DNA of 64,000 nucleotides, taken from contig NZ_CP059182.1 of the NCBI RefSeq assembly GCF_014251255.1, forward strand, positions 186,001-250,000, read 5' to 3'. Source of the stretch: Blattabacterium cuenoti. GTDB taxonomy: Bacteria; Bacteroidota; Bacteroidia; Flavobacteriales; Blattabacteriaceae. The translations under genes were made by a program, and so were the position numbers. The notes below the pieces were generated by a model, which ran no database searches, was not told the DNA's origin, and was given only the letters and a program-made list of their open reading frames with translations. Position 1 is the first letter of the stretch. Every line of letters starts with the position of its first letter. Of the stretch, positions 7,928-16,868 are shown piece after piece.

Positions 7928-9271
7928 TTATCTTTTTATTTTTGATAAAAAATTTTTTATCATTTGTTGTCCAGAATTAGAATTCATATTAATAGTTTTC
8001 ATCATTTTGCTTATAATATCAAATTGTTTTAAAAAAAGATCAATTTCTTTTAATGAAACTCCGGACCCTTTTGATATTCTTTTTTTTCTTATAACATCAT
8101 CAAGTTTTTTAGGATTATTTCTTTCATAGGGAGTCATGGATAAAATGATAGATTCTATTCTTTTAAAAGAATCTTTTTTAGTAGTTGTTTTTCCAAAAAA
8201 ACTTTCTATTCCAGGAATCATAGATATAATATTTCTTATGTTTCCTATTTTTTTTAGATGTTGAATTTGCTCTAAAAGATCCTCAAAATTAAAACGGTTT
8301 TTTGAAATTTTATTATAAATTTTTTGAGTTCTTTCCTTATCAAATTGTTCCTTAACTTTTTCTACAAAAGAAACAATATCTCCCATTCCTAAAATTCTAT
8401 TAGCTATTCTATCTGGATAAAAAATTTCTATATCTTCTATTTTCTCTCCATTGCTAATAAATTTAATGGGTTTTCCCACAATCTTAGACATAGTAATAGC
8501 TGCTCCACCTCTGCTATCTCCATCTAACTTTGTCATAACTATTCCGTCAAAATTCAAAACTTGAGAAAAAATTTGAACGGTATTTATAGCATCTTGTCCC
8601 GTCATTCCATCTACAACAAACAAAGTTTCATTTGGATGACAGGATAAATAAATTTCTTGAATTTCATCCATCATTGTTTTATTAATAGCCAATCTTCCAG
8701 CAGTATCAATGAGAATCACATCATGATCTTTTTTTTTAGCATAAAAAATAGATTCTTTAACAATTTCTATTACATTTTGACTGTTTTTAGAAAAAACAGG
8801 AAGATTTGCTTTTTCTGCAATAATTTTCAATTGATCTATAGCTGCAGGACGGTAAATATCTGCAGCTACTAACAAAGGGGATTTTGATTTATTTTTTTTT
8901 TTCAAAAAAAAAGCTAATTTGGAAGAAAAAGAAGTTTTTCCACTTCCCTGTAATCCACATATTAAAATAATGGAAGGTTTTTTGTCTAAATTTATTTCTG
9001 TACTTTCCCCCCCCATAAGGGATACAAGTTCATCGTATACTATTTTGATAATTAATTGTTTTGGATTTAAAGAAGTAAGAACTTTTTTTCCAATAGATTT
9101 TTCTTTTACATTTTGAATAAATGTTTTAGCAATTTTATAATTCACATCTGCATCTATAAGAGCTATCCGTATTTCTTTTAATGTGTTTGCAATGTTTTTT
9201 TCAGTGATTCTATTCTTTCCCTTCAAAACATGAAGAGCTTTTTCCAATTTTTTTTGTAATTGTTCAAACAT
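7928..9271 (-). CDS. ffh: Signal recognition particle GTPase Ffh (SRP54)
   Basis: 447 residues. N domain, then G domain with P-loop GLQGSGKTS (106-114), DTAGRLAINK, TKLDGDSRGGAA and the closing GxG region, then a methionine-bearing M domain (SMIPGIESFF, SKGSGVSLKEIDLFLKQF, MMKTINMNSNSGQQMIKN). It targets nascent membrane proteins to the translocon together with 4.5S RNA and FtsY. No 4.5S RNA gene was found in this window. A G8 run on the coding strand (9007-9014) encodes Met-Gly-Gly at 86-88. Confidence 0.97.
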   Translation of the reverse strand: MFEQLQKKLEKALHVLKGKNRITEKNIANTLKEIRIALIDADVNYKIAKTFIQNVKEKSIGKKVLTSLNPKQLIIKIVYDELVSLMGGESTEINLDKKPSIILICGLQGSGKTSFSSKLAFFLKKKNKSKSPLLVAADIYRPAAIDQLKIIAEKANLPVFSKNSQNVIEIVKESIFYAKKKDHDVILIDTAGRLAINKTMMDEIQEIYLSCHPNETLFVVDGMTGQDAINTVQIFSQVLNFDGIVMTKLDGDSRGGAAITMSKIVGKPIKFISNGEKIEDIEIFYPDRIANRILGMGDIVSFVEKVKEQFDKERTQKIYNKISKNRFNFEDLLEQIQHLKKIGNIRNIISMIPGIESFFGKTTTKKDSFKRIESIILSMTPYERNNPKKLDDVIRKKRISKGSGVSLKEIDLFLKQFDIISKMMKTINMNSNSGQQMIKNFLSKIKR

Positions 9272-9310
9272 AATTGAATTATTTTTTTTTAGGACGACTT
9301 TCTTTTGCTC

Positions 9311-11095
9311 CTACATACGATCAAGCATTTTTATTCCTAATAATTTCATTCCATCTTTTAAAATATTTCCTGTTACATGAATAACATTCATTCTAATATT
9401 ACTATGAATAATATCTAGAGGATCTATTATTTTTTTGTTTTGATAAAAATGATTAAAAACCTGAGAAACTTCATAAATATAATTAGCGACTAAAGAAGGA
9501 TTCAACTTCTCTGCGGATTTCCTTAATACTAATGGATACTTTTGAAGAATTTTAATCATGTTTCTTTCATATGGATCAAATTTCGCATTATTCCAATATT
9601 CATTAGTTAATGAACATAAATCAAAAAATTTTCGTTCTAAAGAACGAATTCTAGAATAAGTATATTGAATATATGTTCCTGTATTTCCCTTAAAATCTAT
9701 AGATTTTTCAGGATAAAAAATAATTCTTTTTTTTGGATCTACTTTAAGAAAATAATATTTTAGAGCTCCTATTCCTATTATTTTAGAATATTCTTTTTGT
9801 TCTTTTTTTGAAAAATCTTTTAATAAATTTTTTTTAGCAATGGAATACATTTTTAATATTAGACTATCCGCATCTATAATGTTTCCTTCTCTGGATTTCA
9901 TTTTACCACTTGGTAAATCAACCATTCCATAAGAAAAATGAGATAATTTATTGACCCATTTATATCCTAAACGGTTTAATATTATAAAAAGAACTTGAAA
10001 ATGATAATCTTGTTCTTTTCCTACAATATAGATTAATTTATCTATCTTGTATTTCCTAAAACGTTCTACAGCGGTTCCTATATCTTGAGTAATATATACA
10101 GAAGTTTTATCTGATCGTAAAAGAAGTTTTTGATCAAAACCTTCTTTGATTAAATCTATCCAAATTGATCCATCTTTTTTTTGGAAAAAAATTCTTCTTT
10201 TGAGACCTTCTTTTAGAATATTTTTTCCAATTTCATAAAGATTACTTTCATATTCTATTTTATCAAAAGTTATCCCTAGTTTTTCATAAGTCTCTTTAAA
10301 TCCACTATAAACCCATTTATTCATCTTTTTCCAAAGCTTTATAGTTTCTTTATCTCCAGATTCCCATTTTTTTAATAAATCCCTAGACTTTTGTAGAATT
10401 GAAACTTTTTCCTTCTGTTTTTTATGTTTGTTGTAATGATTATCATTATTTTTAGTTTCTTCACGATGAATTTTATCAAATAAACAATAATATTTTCCTA
10501 CAAAATGGTCTCCTTTCATTTTTACGCTATCTGGAGTTTCTCCTTTTCCAAACTCTTTCCAAGCTATCATAGACTTGCATATATGGATTCCCCTATCATT
10601 AATTATTTGAATTCTTATTATTTTATGTCCAACTGTTTTCAATATTTCTGATACGGAAGAACCAATTAGACTGTTTCTAATGTGTCCCAAGTGAAGAGGT
10701 TTATTCGCATTAGGAGAAGAATATTCTACCATGATATTTTCAGATGGTAATTTGAAATCATGAAAATCATTAATTAACATTTTTTTTAAAAGATGAAGAT
10801 AATACTTATCCTCATAAATAAAATTTAAAAAACCTCCAATAATAGAAAAAGATATAAATCCCATTAATTTGTTATGGACATAATTTCCAATATGTTTTCC
10901 AATTTTTTCTACAGGTTCTTTTAATTTTCCGGACAAAGGAAACAAAATTAAAGTAATATCTCCTGGATATTCTTTTTTGGTGTATTGATATTGAAAATCT
11001 AATTTTGGACAAGGATTTAACCCATATAAAATAGAAATACCCTGTTCTATCACTTCCTCTATGGATTTAAAATCATTATTACTACTACTATTCAT
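9311..11095 (-). CDS. argS: Arginyl-tRNA synthetase
   Basis: 594 residues. Class I synthetase: SSPNANKPLHLGHIRNSLIG at about 126-145 contains the HIGH-type HLGH (135-138) and GKMKSREG is the KMSKS-equivalent, as is normal for ArgRS. The N-terminal additional domain and C-terminal DALR anticodon-binding domain (YTYSRIRSLERKF, then ILKDGMKLLGI at the end) are both present. Attaches arginine to tRNA-Arg. 39 bases upstream of ffh on the same strand. Confidence 0.97.
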   Translation of the reverse strand: MNSSSNNDFKSIEEVIEQGISILYGLNPCPKLDFQYQYTKKEYPGDITLILFPLSGKLKEPVEKIGKHIGNYVHNKLMGFISFSIIGGFLNFIYEDKYYLHLLKKMLINDFHDFKLPSENIMVEYSSPNANKPLHLGHIRNSLIGSSVSEILKTVGHKIIRIQIINDRGIHICKSMIAWKEFGKGETPDSVKMKGDHFVGKYYCLFDKIHREETKNNDNHYNKHKKQKEKVSILQKSRDLLKKWESGDKETIKLWKKMNKWVYSGFKETYEKLGITFDKIEYESNLYEIGKNILKEGLKRRIFFQKKDGSIWIDLIKEGFDQKLLLRSDKTSVYITQDIGTAVERFRKYKIDKLIYIVGKEQDYHFQVLFIILNRLGYKWVNKLSHFSYGMVDLPSGKMKSREGNIIDADSLILKMYSIAKKNLLKDFSKKEQKEYSKIIGIGALKYYFLKVDPKKRIIFYPEKSIDFKGNTGTYIQYTYSRIRSLERKFFDLCSLTNEYWNNAKFDPYERNMIKILQKYPLVLRKSAEKLNPSLVANYIYEVSQVFNHFYQNKKIIDPLDIIHSNIRMNVIHVTGNILKDGMKLLGIKMLDRM

Positions 11096-11134
11096 AAAAA
11101 AAATAAATTAGATCAATATCTACTACTCTTCCTA

Positions 11135-12196
11135 CTACAAATATTTCTTTAATTGAAATCTCCATCCAAAAGGATCTTCCGATAAATTATGTTGTATGTC
11201 TAATAAACTTTTTTTTAATTTAAGAGAAATTCTTTCTTTTTCTGTAAGATCCGGTAAAAAAAAATTATCTCCTTGATAACTAATTGTTTTAAAATAATTC
11301 ACCACTACTGCGGTTCCACATCCAAAAGCTTCTTTTAAGACTCCTTTTTTTAAACCATCTATGATTTCTGAAACTTTTAAATCTCTTTCTTGTACATCGA
11401 TCCCTTCTTTTTTTGCTAAAGAAAGAATACTCTTACAAGTAATTCCACTTAATATATTATCATTTGCTTTTGGAGTAATGAGTTTGTTTTTTAACCAAAA
11501 GAAAACATTCATTGTTCCAGACTCTTCTACTAATGTATGAGTAGATGAATCAGTCCATAAAACCTGATCAAATCCTTCTTCTTTCGCTAATCTAGTGGGA
11601 TAAAAAGAAGATGCATAATTTCCCGCAGCTTTAGTAAACCCTACTCCTCCTGATGCAGAACGACTATATTTTTCTTCTATTTTTATTTTTAAAGGAGATT
11701 TATAATAAGACCCCGCAGGAGTAGATATAATCATAAATAAATAATCATTAGATGGTTTAGCAGATAAAACTCCATCTATTGCAATTAAAAAAGGACGAAT
11801 ATACAAAGATTGTCCATAATTTTTAGGAATCCAATCTCTATCTATATCTATTAATTTTTTTAATCCATTCATAAAAATAGATTCTGGAATAGGAGGCATT
11901 TCTAAACGAATAGCAGATCGATTTATTCTTTTAAAATTTTCTTCTGGACGAAATAAAAATACTTCTTCATTTTTATCTTTATAAGCTTTCATTCCTTCAA
12001 AGACAGCTTGTCCGTAATGAAAAACGAGAGAGATAGGAGAAACCCATATATTTCCAAATGGTTTAATAATAGAATTCTTCCATTTTCCATTTCTAAATTC
12101 TGAAAAAAACATGTGATCAGAATAATGATTTCCAAAAGAAATATCATTGAAATTCATTTCCTTTATCCTTGAATGCAAGATTTTTTCTATTTTCAT
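11135..12196 (-). CDS. ilvE: Branched-chain amino acid aminotransferase
   Basis: 353 residues, fold-type IV PLP enzyme. Recognisable blocks: FHYGQAVFEGMKAYK, LYIRPFLIA, GGVGFTKAAGNYASSF with the Schiff-base Lys, and the GTMNVFFW/SGITCKSIL region. It exchanges amino groups between Val/Leu/Ile and their 2-oxoacids, the last step of synthesis or the first of breakdown. Its neighbour upstream is a branched-chain-type oxoacid dehydrogenase E1, which would take the oxoacids onward. A TATCTTTG element lies at 12250-12257. Confidence 0.93.
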   Translation of the reverse strand: MKIEKILHSRIKEMNFNDISFGNHYSDHMFFSEFRNGKWKNSIIKPFGNIWVSPISLVFHYGQAVFEGMKAYKDKNEEVFLFRPEENFKRINRSAIRLEMPPIPESIFMNGLKKLIDIDRDWIPKNYGQSLYIRPFLIAIDGVLSAKPSNDYLFMIISTPAGSYYKSPLKIKIEEKYSRSASGGVGFTKAAGNYASSFYPTRLAKEEGFDQVLWTDSSTHTLVEESGTMNVFFWLKNKLITPKANDNILSGITCKSILSLAKKEGIDVQERDLKVSEIIDGLKKGVLKEAFGCGTAVVVNYFKTISYQGDNFFLPDLTEKERISLKLKKSLLDIQHNLSEDPFGWRFQLKKYL

Positions 12197-12249
12197 AAAA
12201 CAATAAACAATAAAAAAAAACTTAATTTTAATTTTTGTTCAATTTTAAT

Positions 12250-12257
12250 CAAAGATA
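12250..12257 (-). promoter_or_regulatory. Candidate -7 element for ilvE
   Basis: The minus strand reads TATCTTTG, identical to the element before trpE, 54 bases upstream of the ilvE ATG in the 91-base spacer after the E1 gene. It suggests ilvE has its own transcription start. Confidence 0.4.
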
Positions 12258-12287
12258 ATAATAAATATTTTTTTTTTTTTATAGTTT

Positions 12288-14744
12288 TTATGAACTATCA
12301 TGCATAATTTGCAAAACTTTCTCCACAATATTTTCGACAGAGGGTTTTGAAAAATAATCTCCATCAGATCCATAAGGAGGTCTATGTTCTTTAGCTGTAA
12401 TTGTAATAGGAGGACTATCTAAATAATAATATCCATTTTGTTCTTCCAATATTTTTTGTAGTAGATAAGCAGATGCACCTCCAGGAACGTCTTCGTCTAT
12501 AATTAATAAACGATTTGTTTTTTTTAAACTTTTTACAACATCCTTTTTAATATCAAAAGGTAATAAAGATTGAATATCAATAATTTCAGTATCTACATGA
12601 ATTTTAGACAATTCTTCTGCCGCTTCATTCACAATTCTCCATGTAGAACCATAAGTCACAATGGTAATATCTTTTCCTATTCTTGTAATTTCCACTATTC
12701 CTATTGGAGTTCTAAAATACCCCAAATTCTCTGGTAATTTTTCTTTGATTCTATATCCATTAAGACATTCAACCACTAAAGCTGGATCATCCCCAGATAA
12801 CAAAGTATTATAAAATCCAGCTGCTTTTACCATATTCCTAGGAACAAGAACTAAAATCCCTCTTAAATAATTAACGAGCCCCCCCATTGGAGATCCAGAA
12901 TGCCATATTCCCTCTAAACGATGTCCCCTAGTTCTAATAATAACAGGAGCTTTTTGCCCTCCTCTTGTTCTATATTGTAAACAAGCAAGGTCATCACTCA
13001 TGATTTGCAAAGCATATAATATATAATCTATATATTGAATTTCCACTATAGGACGAAGTCCACGCATTGCAAGACCTATTCCTTGTCCAAGGATAGTTGA
13101 TTCTCGTATTCCAGTATCAAAAACACGTGTTTCTCCATATTTTTTTTGAAGGCCTTCTAATCCTTGATTAACGTCTCCTATTTTCCCTACATCTTCTCCG
13201 AAAATTAAAAGATCAGGATATAATTCTAATAATTTATCAAAATTATCTCTTAAAACAATTCTTCCATCTACTTCAAAAGAAGTTTTCCTATTATATACAG
13301 GAAGAACTTCTGTTATTTTTACCGATGCTTTTTCAGAAAGACTATACAAGTGTGAAGAATAATTTTCTTGTTCTTTATTATATTTTTTTTTTATCCATTT
13401 TTTCAAAATATCTTTACAAGAAGATTTTTTATTTTCCAGAAAATATAAAGATTTTCGTACTACACGAAAAATGGATTTTTTTAAAAAATGTTTCTCCTTA
13501 TTAAAAGAAAAAGAATGTAATTCTTTAACAAATTTTTGAATCCATTTCTCATTAGGAAATGAGTATTGTAATTTTTTTAGAAAAAAAACAGCTTCATCCT
13601 TTATTTTTTCAATAGGATTTTGAAAAGCTTCCCAAGCCATCTCTTGTTCTTTTTTAACATATTCTTTAGCTTCTATATCTATTTGATTTAAAGAATGAAC
13701 ATTAGCAATGTTACGAAAAACTCCTTTATCTGTTTGAACTTTAAAATTCAAAATCCAATCTCTGAATTTTTTTATTCCATCATTTTTCATTTCCCATTCT
13801 AAACGTTCTTTGGATTTATATCTTTCATGTGATGAAGATGTAGAATGTCCTTGAGGCTGAGTTAAATCAGTAACATGAATAATTACTGGAATATGTTCAT
13901 TACGAGCTATTTTTTCTGCTTGAACATATCTTTTTGTAAGATCCATATAATTAGATCCATTTACACGAATAATTTCTATTCCATTTTCTTTTTTTCTTCT
14001 CTGAAATCCAGATAAAAGATCACTGATGTTTTTTTTTGAAAATTGGTATTTATTAGGAACTGAAATTCCATATTCATCATCCCAAATAGAAAGAATAATA
14101 GGTATTTGCAAAACGGATGCCGCGTTCACAGTTTCCCAAAATAATCCTTCAGAAATACTTGCATTTCCAATAGTTCCAAATGCTACTTCATTTCCATTAT
14201 TGGAAAATATTTTATGTGTTTTTCTTAAATTTTTTAATTCTTTATAAATTTTAGAAGCTTGAGCTAAACCTAATAGTCTTGGCATTTGAGCTGCTGTAGA
14301 AGAAATATCCGCAATAGAATTTTTTTGATCTACAAGATTTTTCCAACTCCCATTATGATTATTTAATAAACGTGTCCCAAAATGTGCAGTCATCATTCTT
14401 CCAGATGAAACAGGTTCGGCATCTAAATCAGAATGTGCATATAACTGAGAAAAAAAATTTCTAACATTCAAAACTCCAATAGCCATCATAAAAGTTTGAT
14501 CTCTATAATATCCAGACCGAAAATCTCCATTTTTAAAAACTTTTGCCATAGCCAATTGAGGAATCTCTTTTCCATCTCCAAATATTCCAAATTTAGCTTT
14601 CCCATTTAAGACTTCTTTTCTTCCTAAAAGACTTGTTTCACGACTAATACGTGCTAATTTATAATCATTTAAAATTCTTTTTTGAAAGGAATCAAAAGAT
14701 GAAATTTCATTTTCATTATTCTTATTCTTTTTATTCATGATCAT
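12288..14744 (-). CDS. 2-oxoacid dehydrogenase E1, alpha-beta fusion (branched-chain type)
   Basis: 818 residues. The N-terminal half is an E1-alpha: FGTIGNASISEGLFWETVNAASVLQIPIIL spans the thiamine-diphosphate site, with WDDEYGISVPN after it. From about residue 490 the protein is an E1-beta: LLIFGEDVGKIGDVNQGLEGL, then FDTGIRESTILGQGIGLAMRGLRPIVEIQY. Fused E1 of this layout is common in Bacteroidetes and usually annotated as 2-oxoisovalerate dehydrogenase; substrate is inferred, with ilvE next door as support. E2 and E3 are not in the window. A lysine-rich linker (about 400-470) joins the halves. G7 run at 12879-12885. Confidence 0.85.
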   Translation of the reverse strand: MIMNKKNKNNENEISSFDSFQKRILNDYKLARISRETSLLGRKEVLNGKAKFGIFGDGKEIPQLAMAKVFKNGDFRSGYYRDQTFMMAIGVLNVRNFFSQLYAHSDLDAEPVSSGRMMTAHFGTRLLNNHNGSWKNLVDQKNSIADISSTAAQMPRLLGLAQASKIYKELKNLRKTHKIFSNNGNEVAFGTIGNASISEGLFWETVNAASVLQIPIILSIWDDEYGISVPNKYQFSKKNISDLLSGFQRRKKENGIEIIRVNGSNYMDLTKRYVQAEKIARNEHIPVIIHVTDLTQPQGHSTSSSHERYKSKERLEWEMKNDGIKKFRDWILNFKVQTDKGVFRNIANVHSLNQIDIEAKEYVKKEQEMAWEAFQNPIEKIKDEAVFFLKKLQYSFPNEKWIQKFVKELHSFSFNKEKHFLKKSIFRVVRKSLYFLENKKSSCKDILKKWIKKKYNKEQENYSSHLYSLSEKASVKITEVLPVYNRKTSFEVDGRIVLRDNFDKLLELYPDLLIFGEDVGKIGDVNQGLEGLQKKYGETRVFDTGIRESTILGQGIGLAMRGLRPIVEIQYIDYILYALQIMSDDLACLQYRTRGGQKAPVIIRTRGHRLEGIWHSGSPMGGLVNYLRGILVLVPRNMVKAAGFYNTLLSGDDPALVVECLNGYRIKEKLPENLGYFRTPIGIVEITRIGKDITIVTYGSTWRIVNEAAEELSKIHVDTEIIDIQSLLPFDIKKDVVKSLKKTNRLLIIDEDVPGGASAYLLQKILEEQNGYYYLDSPPITITAKEHRPPYGSDGDYFSKPSVENIVEKVLQIMHDSS

Positions 14745-14760
14745 TGATAGACAAAAATTT

Positions 14761-14768
14761 TATTTTTG
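14761..14768 (+). promoter_or_regulatory. Candidate -7 element for ndk
   Basis: TATTTTTG, a TAnnTTTG match, 51 bases before the ndk ATG in the divergent spacer with the E1 fusion gene. Confidence 0.4.
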
Positions 14769-14818
14769 TAAAATACAGTAATTTTCATTATATGAAATAA
14801 AGAAAAAAAAATACATTT

Positions 14819-15256
14819 ATGATTTCCCATTTAAATGGAAAAATTACATGTGCCATTATAAAACCTGATGCAGTAAAAAAAGGATATACAGGAGATATCC
14901 TATATAGGATAACAAACGCAGGGTTTCATATTAGAGCGCTGAAAATGATGGAACTTTCAAAAAAGTCAGCAAAAAAATTTTATTCAGAACATGAAAAAAG
15001 TTCATTTTTTGATTCTTTAATAGAATTTATATCCTCTGGTCCTATTGTTTCTGTTCTTCTAGAAAAAGAAAATGCAGTAAAAGATTTCAGAATTTTAATA
15101 GGAAATACCAATCCAATTTACGCAGCAGAAGGAACCATACGAAAACTATATGCAAGTTCTTTAGAAAAAAACGCTATTCATGGATCAGATAGCAATAAAA
15201 ATGCTTTTAAAGAATGTCAATTTTATTTTTCTAATATAGAAATTTTTCTTAAATAA
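14819..15256 (+). CDS. ndk: Nucleoside diphosphate kinase
   Basis: 145 residues. ITCAIIKPDAVKKG opens the fold, ALKMMELSKKSAKKFYSEH follows, and the catalytic His is in NAIHGSDS near residue 120. It balances NTP pools by phosphate transfer from ATP. Length matches the family. Followed after 29 bases by lemA and probably co-transcribed with it. Confidence 0.96.
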   Translation: MISHLNGKITCAIIKPDAVKKGYTGDILYRITNAGFHIRALKMMELSKKSAKKFYSEHEKSSFFDSLIEFISSGPIVSVLLEKENAVKDFRILIGNTNPIYAAEGTIRKLYASSLEKNAIHGSDSNKNAFKECQFYFSNIEIFLK

Positions 15257-15285
15257 GAAATTTTTGGTCAAAAATTAAAAAAAAA

Positions 15286-15894
15286 ATGAAAAAAGTTTTT
15301 TTAATTACAATTTCCACTATTTTGATATTTCTATTTGTAATAGGAATGTGGATCACTGGAACATACAATCAATTGGTTAAATTAAATGAAAATATAAAAA
15401 CACAATGGGGACAAGTAGAAACTGTTTATCAACGTAGAGCAGATCTCATTCCAAATTTAGTGAATACAGTCAAAGGATCTGCTAATTTTGAGAGAAAAAC
15501 ACTCCATAAAATAATAGAAGAAAGAGCAAAAGCAACTTCTACTAATATAAATTCAAATGATTTAAGTCAAAATCAAATCAACAAGTTTCAAAAAGTACAA
15601 GAAGAGTTTAACAATTCTGTTAACAGATTCTTATTAATTGTAGAAAATTATCCAGATATTAAATCCACACAAAATTTTTATGAATTACAAAACCAATTAG
15701 AAGGAACAGAAAATCGTATTAATGTAGAAAGAAATCGTTTTAATGATAAAGTAAATAACTTTAACATTTATAGAAATCAATTTCCTAAATTTATAATTGC
15801 AAATTTTTTTCCTCAATTTAAAGAAAAAGGTTATTTTCAATCTCAAATAGGATCAAAAAAAGCTCCTGATGTATATTTTCATAATAATGAATAA
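15286..15894 (+). CDS. lemA: LemA-family membrane protein
   Basis: 202 residues. One N-terminal membrane segment (FLITISTILIFLFVIGMW), then the LemA signature TYNQLVKLNENIKTQWGQVETVYQRRADLIPNL and helical NQLEGTENRINVERNRFNDKVNNFN. LemA proteins are envelope-anchored and of unclear function. In many Bacteroidetes they sit next to TPM-domain proteins, as here (next gene downstream). Confidence 0.9.
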   Translation: MKKVFLITISTILIFLFVIGMWITGTYNQLVKLNENIKTQWGQVETVYQRRADLIPNLVNTVKGSANFERKTLHKIIEERAKATSTNINSNDLSQNQINKFQKVQEEFNNSVNRFLLIVENYPDIKSTQNFYELQNQLEGTENRINVERNRFNDKVNNFNIYRNQFPKFIIANFFPQFKEKGYFQSQIGSKKAPDVYFHNNE

Positions 15895-16031
15895 AACATT
15901 AATTTTCATAAAAAAAAAGAATGAAAAAATGATTAATTTTTAATTATATTTAAGTTTATGTTATGTCATATTATGAATATGAACAAAAAGTATTAAGTTT
16001 GTATGTTATGAAAAACGAAAAAAAATTTGTA

Positions 16032-16862
16032 ATGATAAAAAAAAATTACATAATAAAAACTATAAATTTTTTATTCTTTTTATTTATTTGCACAACTAAT
16101 CTGGTGCAAGGAAAATTTAATATCCCTGAACCGACACCTGGAATTAAAAAAATATATCCTGTTCAAGACTATGCAGGAATATTGTCAAAAACTCATAGAA
16201 ATACTTTAAATAAAAAACTTTTTTCATATTCTAAAATAACATCTACAGAAATTGTAGTTTGTATAATACAAAATCTTCATGGAGAAGATCCAAATCTTTT
16301 GGCTTGCAAATGGGGGGACCAATGGAAGATTGGAAAAAAACATAAAGATAATGGAGTTATGATATTATTATCTATTCAAGATAAAAAAATGTCCATCCAA
16401 AATGGATATGGAATAGAACCATATATTACCGATTTTTCTAGTAAAAGAATCATACAAAAAACAAAACCTCTATTGAGAAGAAATCTTTTTTATAAAGCTT
16501 TAGATTTTAGTACCAACGAAATTTTTGTTCTTTTGAAGAAGAAATTTTTTAATGAAAAAGAAAAGAAAAAACTCTATTTAAATATCCATAACGAAAAAAA
16601 ATATAAAAATCATTATTTCTCGCTATATTTCCTTTTGTTTCCTATCAGTGTTTTATTGATGACATTTTTCCTATCTATATCTAAAAAAAATAAAATAGAA
16701 ATAGAATTTTATTCATTATTCATGAATACAATTTTAACAGACTTTTTATTAAAAAATCAACATTTACAAAATCACAATGAAAATGAAGATAATTTTGATG
16801 GATTTGATGGATTTGGGGGAGGAGGATTATTTGGAGGTGGTGGATCTAGTGATAAGTGGTGA
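16032..16862 (+). CDS. TPM-domain (YgcG-type) secreted or membrane protein
   Basis: 276 residues from the ATG that places a signal peptide first (MIKKNYIIKTINFLFFLF); in-frame ATGs at 16008 and 15963 would add a polar extension. The TPM domain follows: VQDYAGILSKTHRNTLNKKL, STEIVVCIIQNL, GKKHKDNGVMILLSIQDKKMSIQNGYGIE. After a second membrane segment (about residues 196-216) the C-terminus is Gly-rich (DGFGGGGLFGGGGSS), as is typical. Its biochemical role is unknown in this group. Pairs with lemA. Confidence 0.85.
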   Translation: MIKKNYIIKTINFLFFLFICTTNLVQGKFNIPEPTPGIKKIYPVQDYAGILSKTHRNTLNKKLFSYSKITSTEIVVCIIQNLHGEDPNLLACKWGDQWKIGKKHKDNGVMILLSIQDKKMSIQNGYGIEPYITDFSSKRIIQKTKPLLRRNLFYKALDFSTNEIFVLLKKKFFNEKEKKKLYLNIHNEKKYKNHYFSLYFLLFPISVLLMTFFLSISKKNKIEIEFYSLFMNTILTDFLLKNQHLQNHNENEDNFDGFDGFGGGGLFGGGGSSDKW

Positions 16863-16868
16863 GAAATT

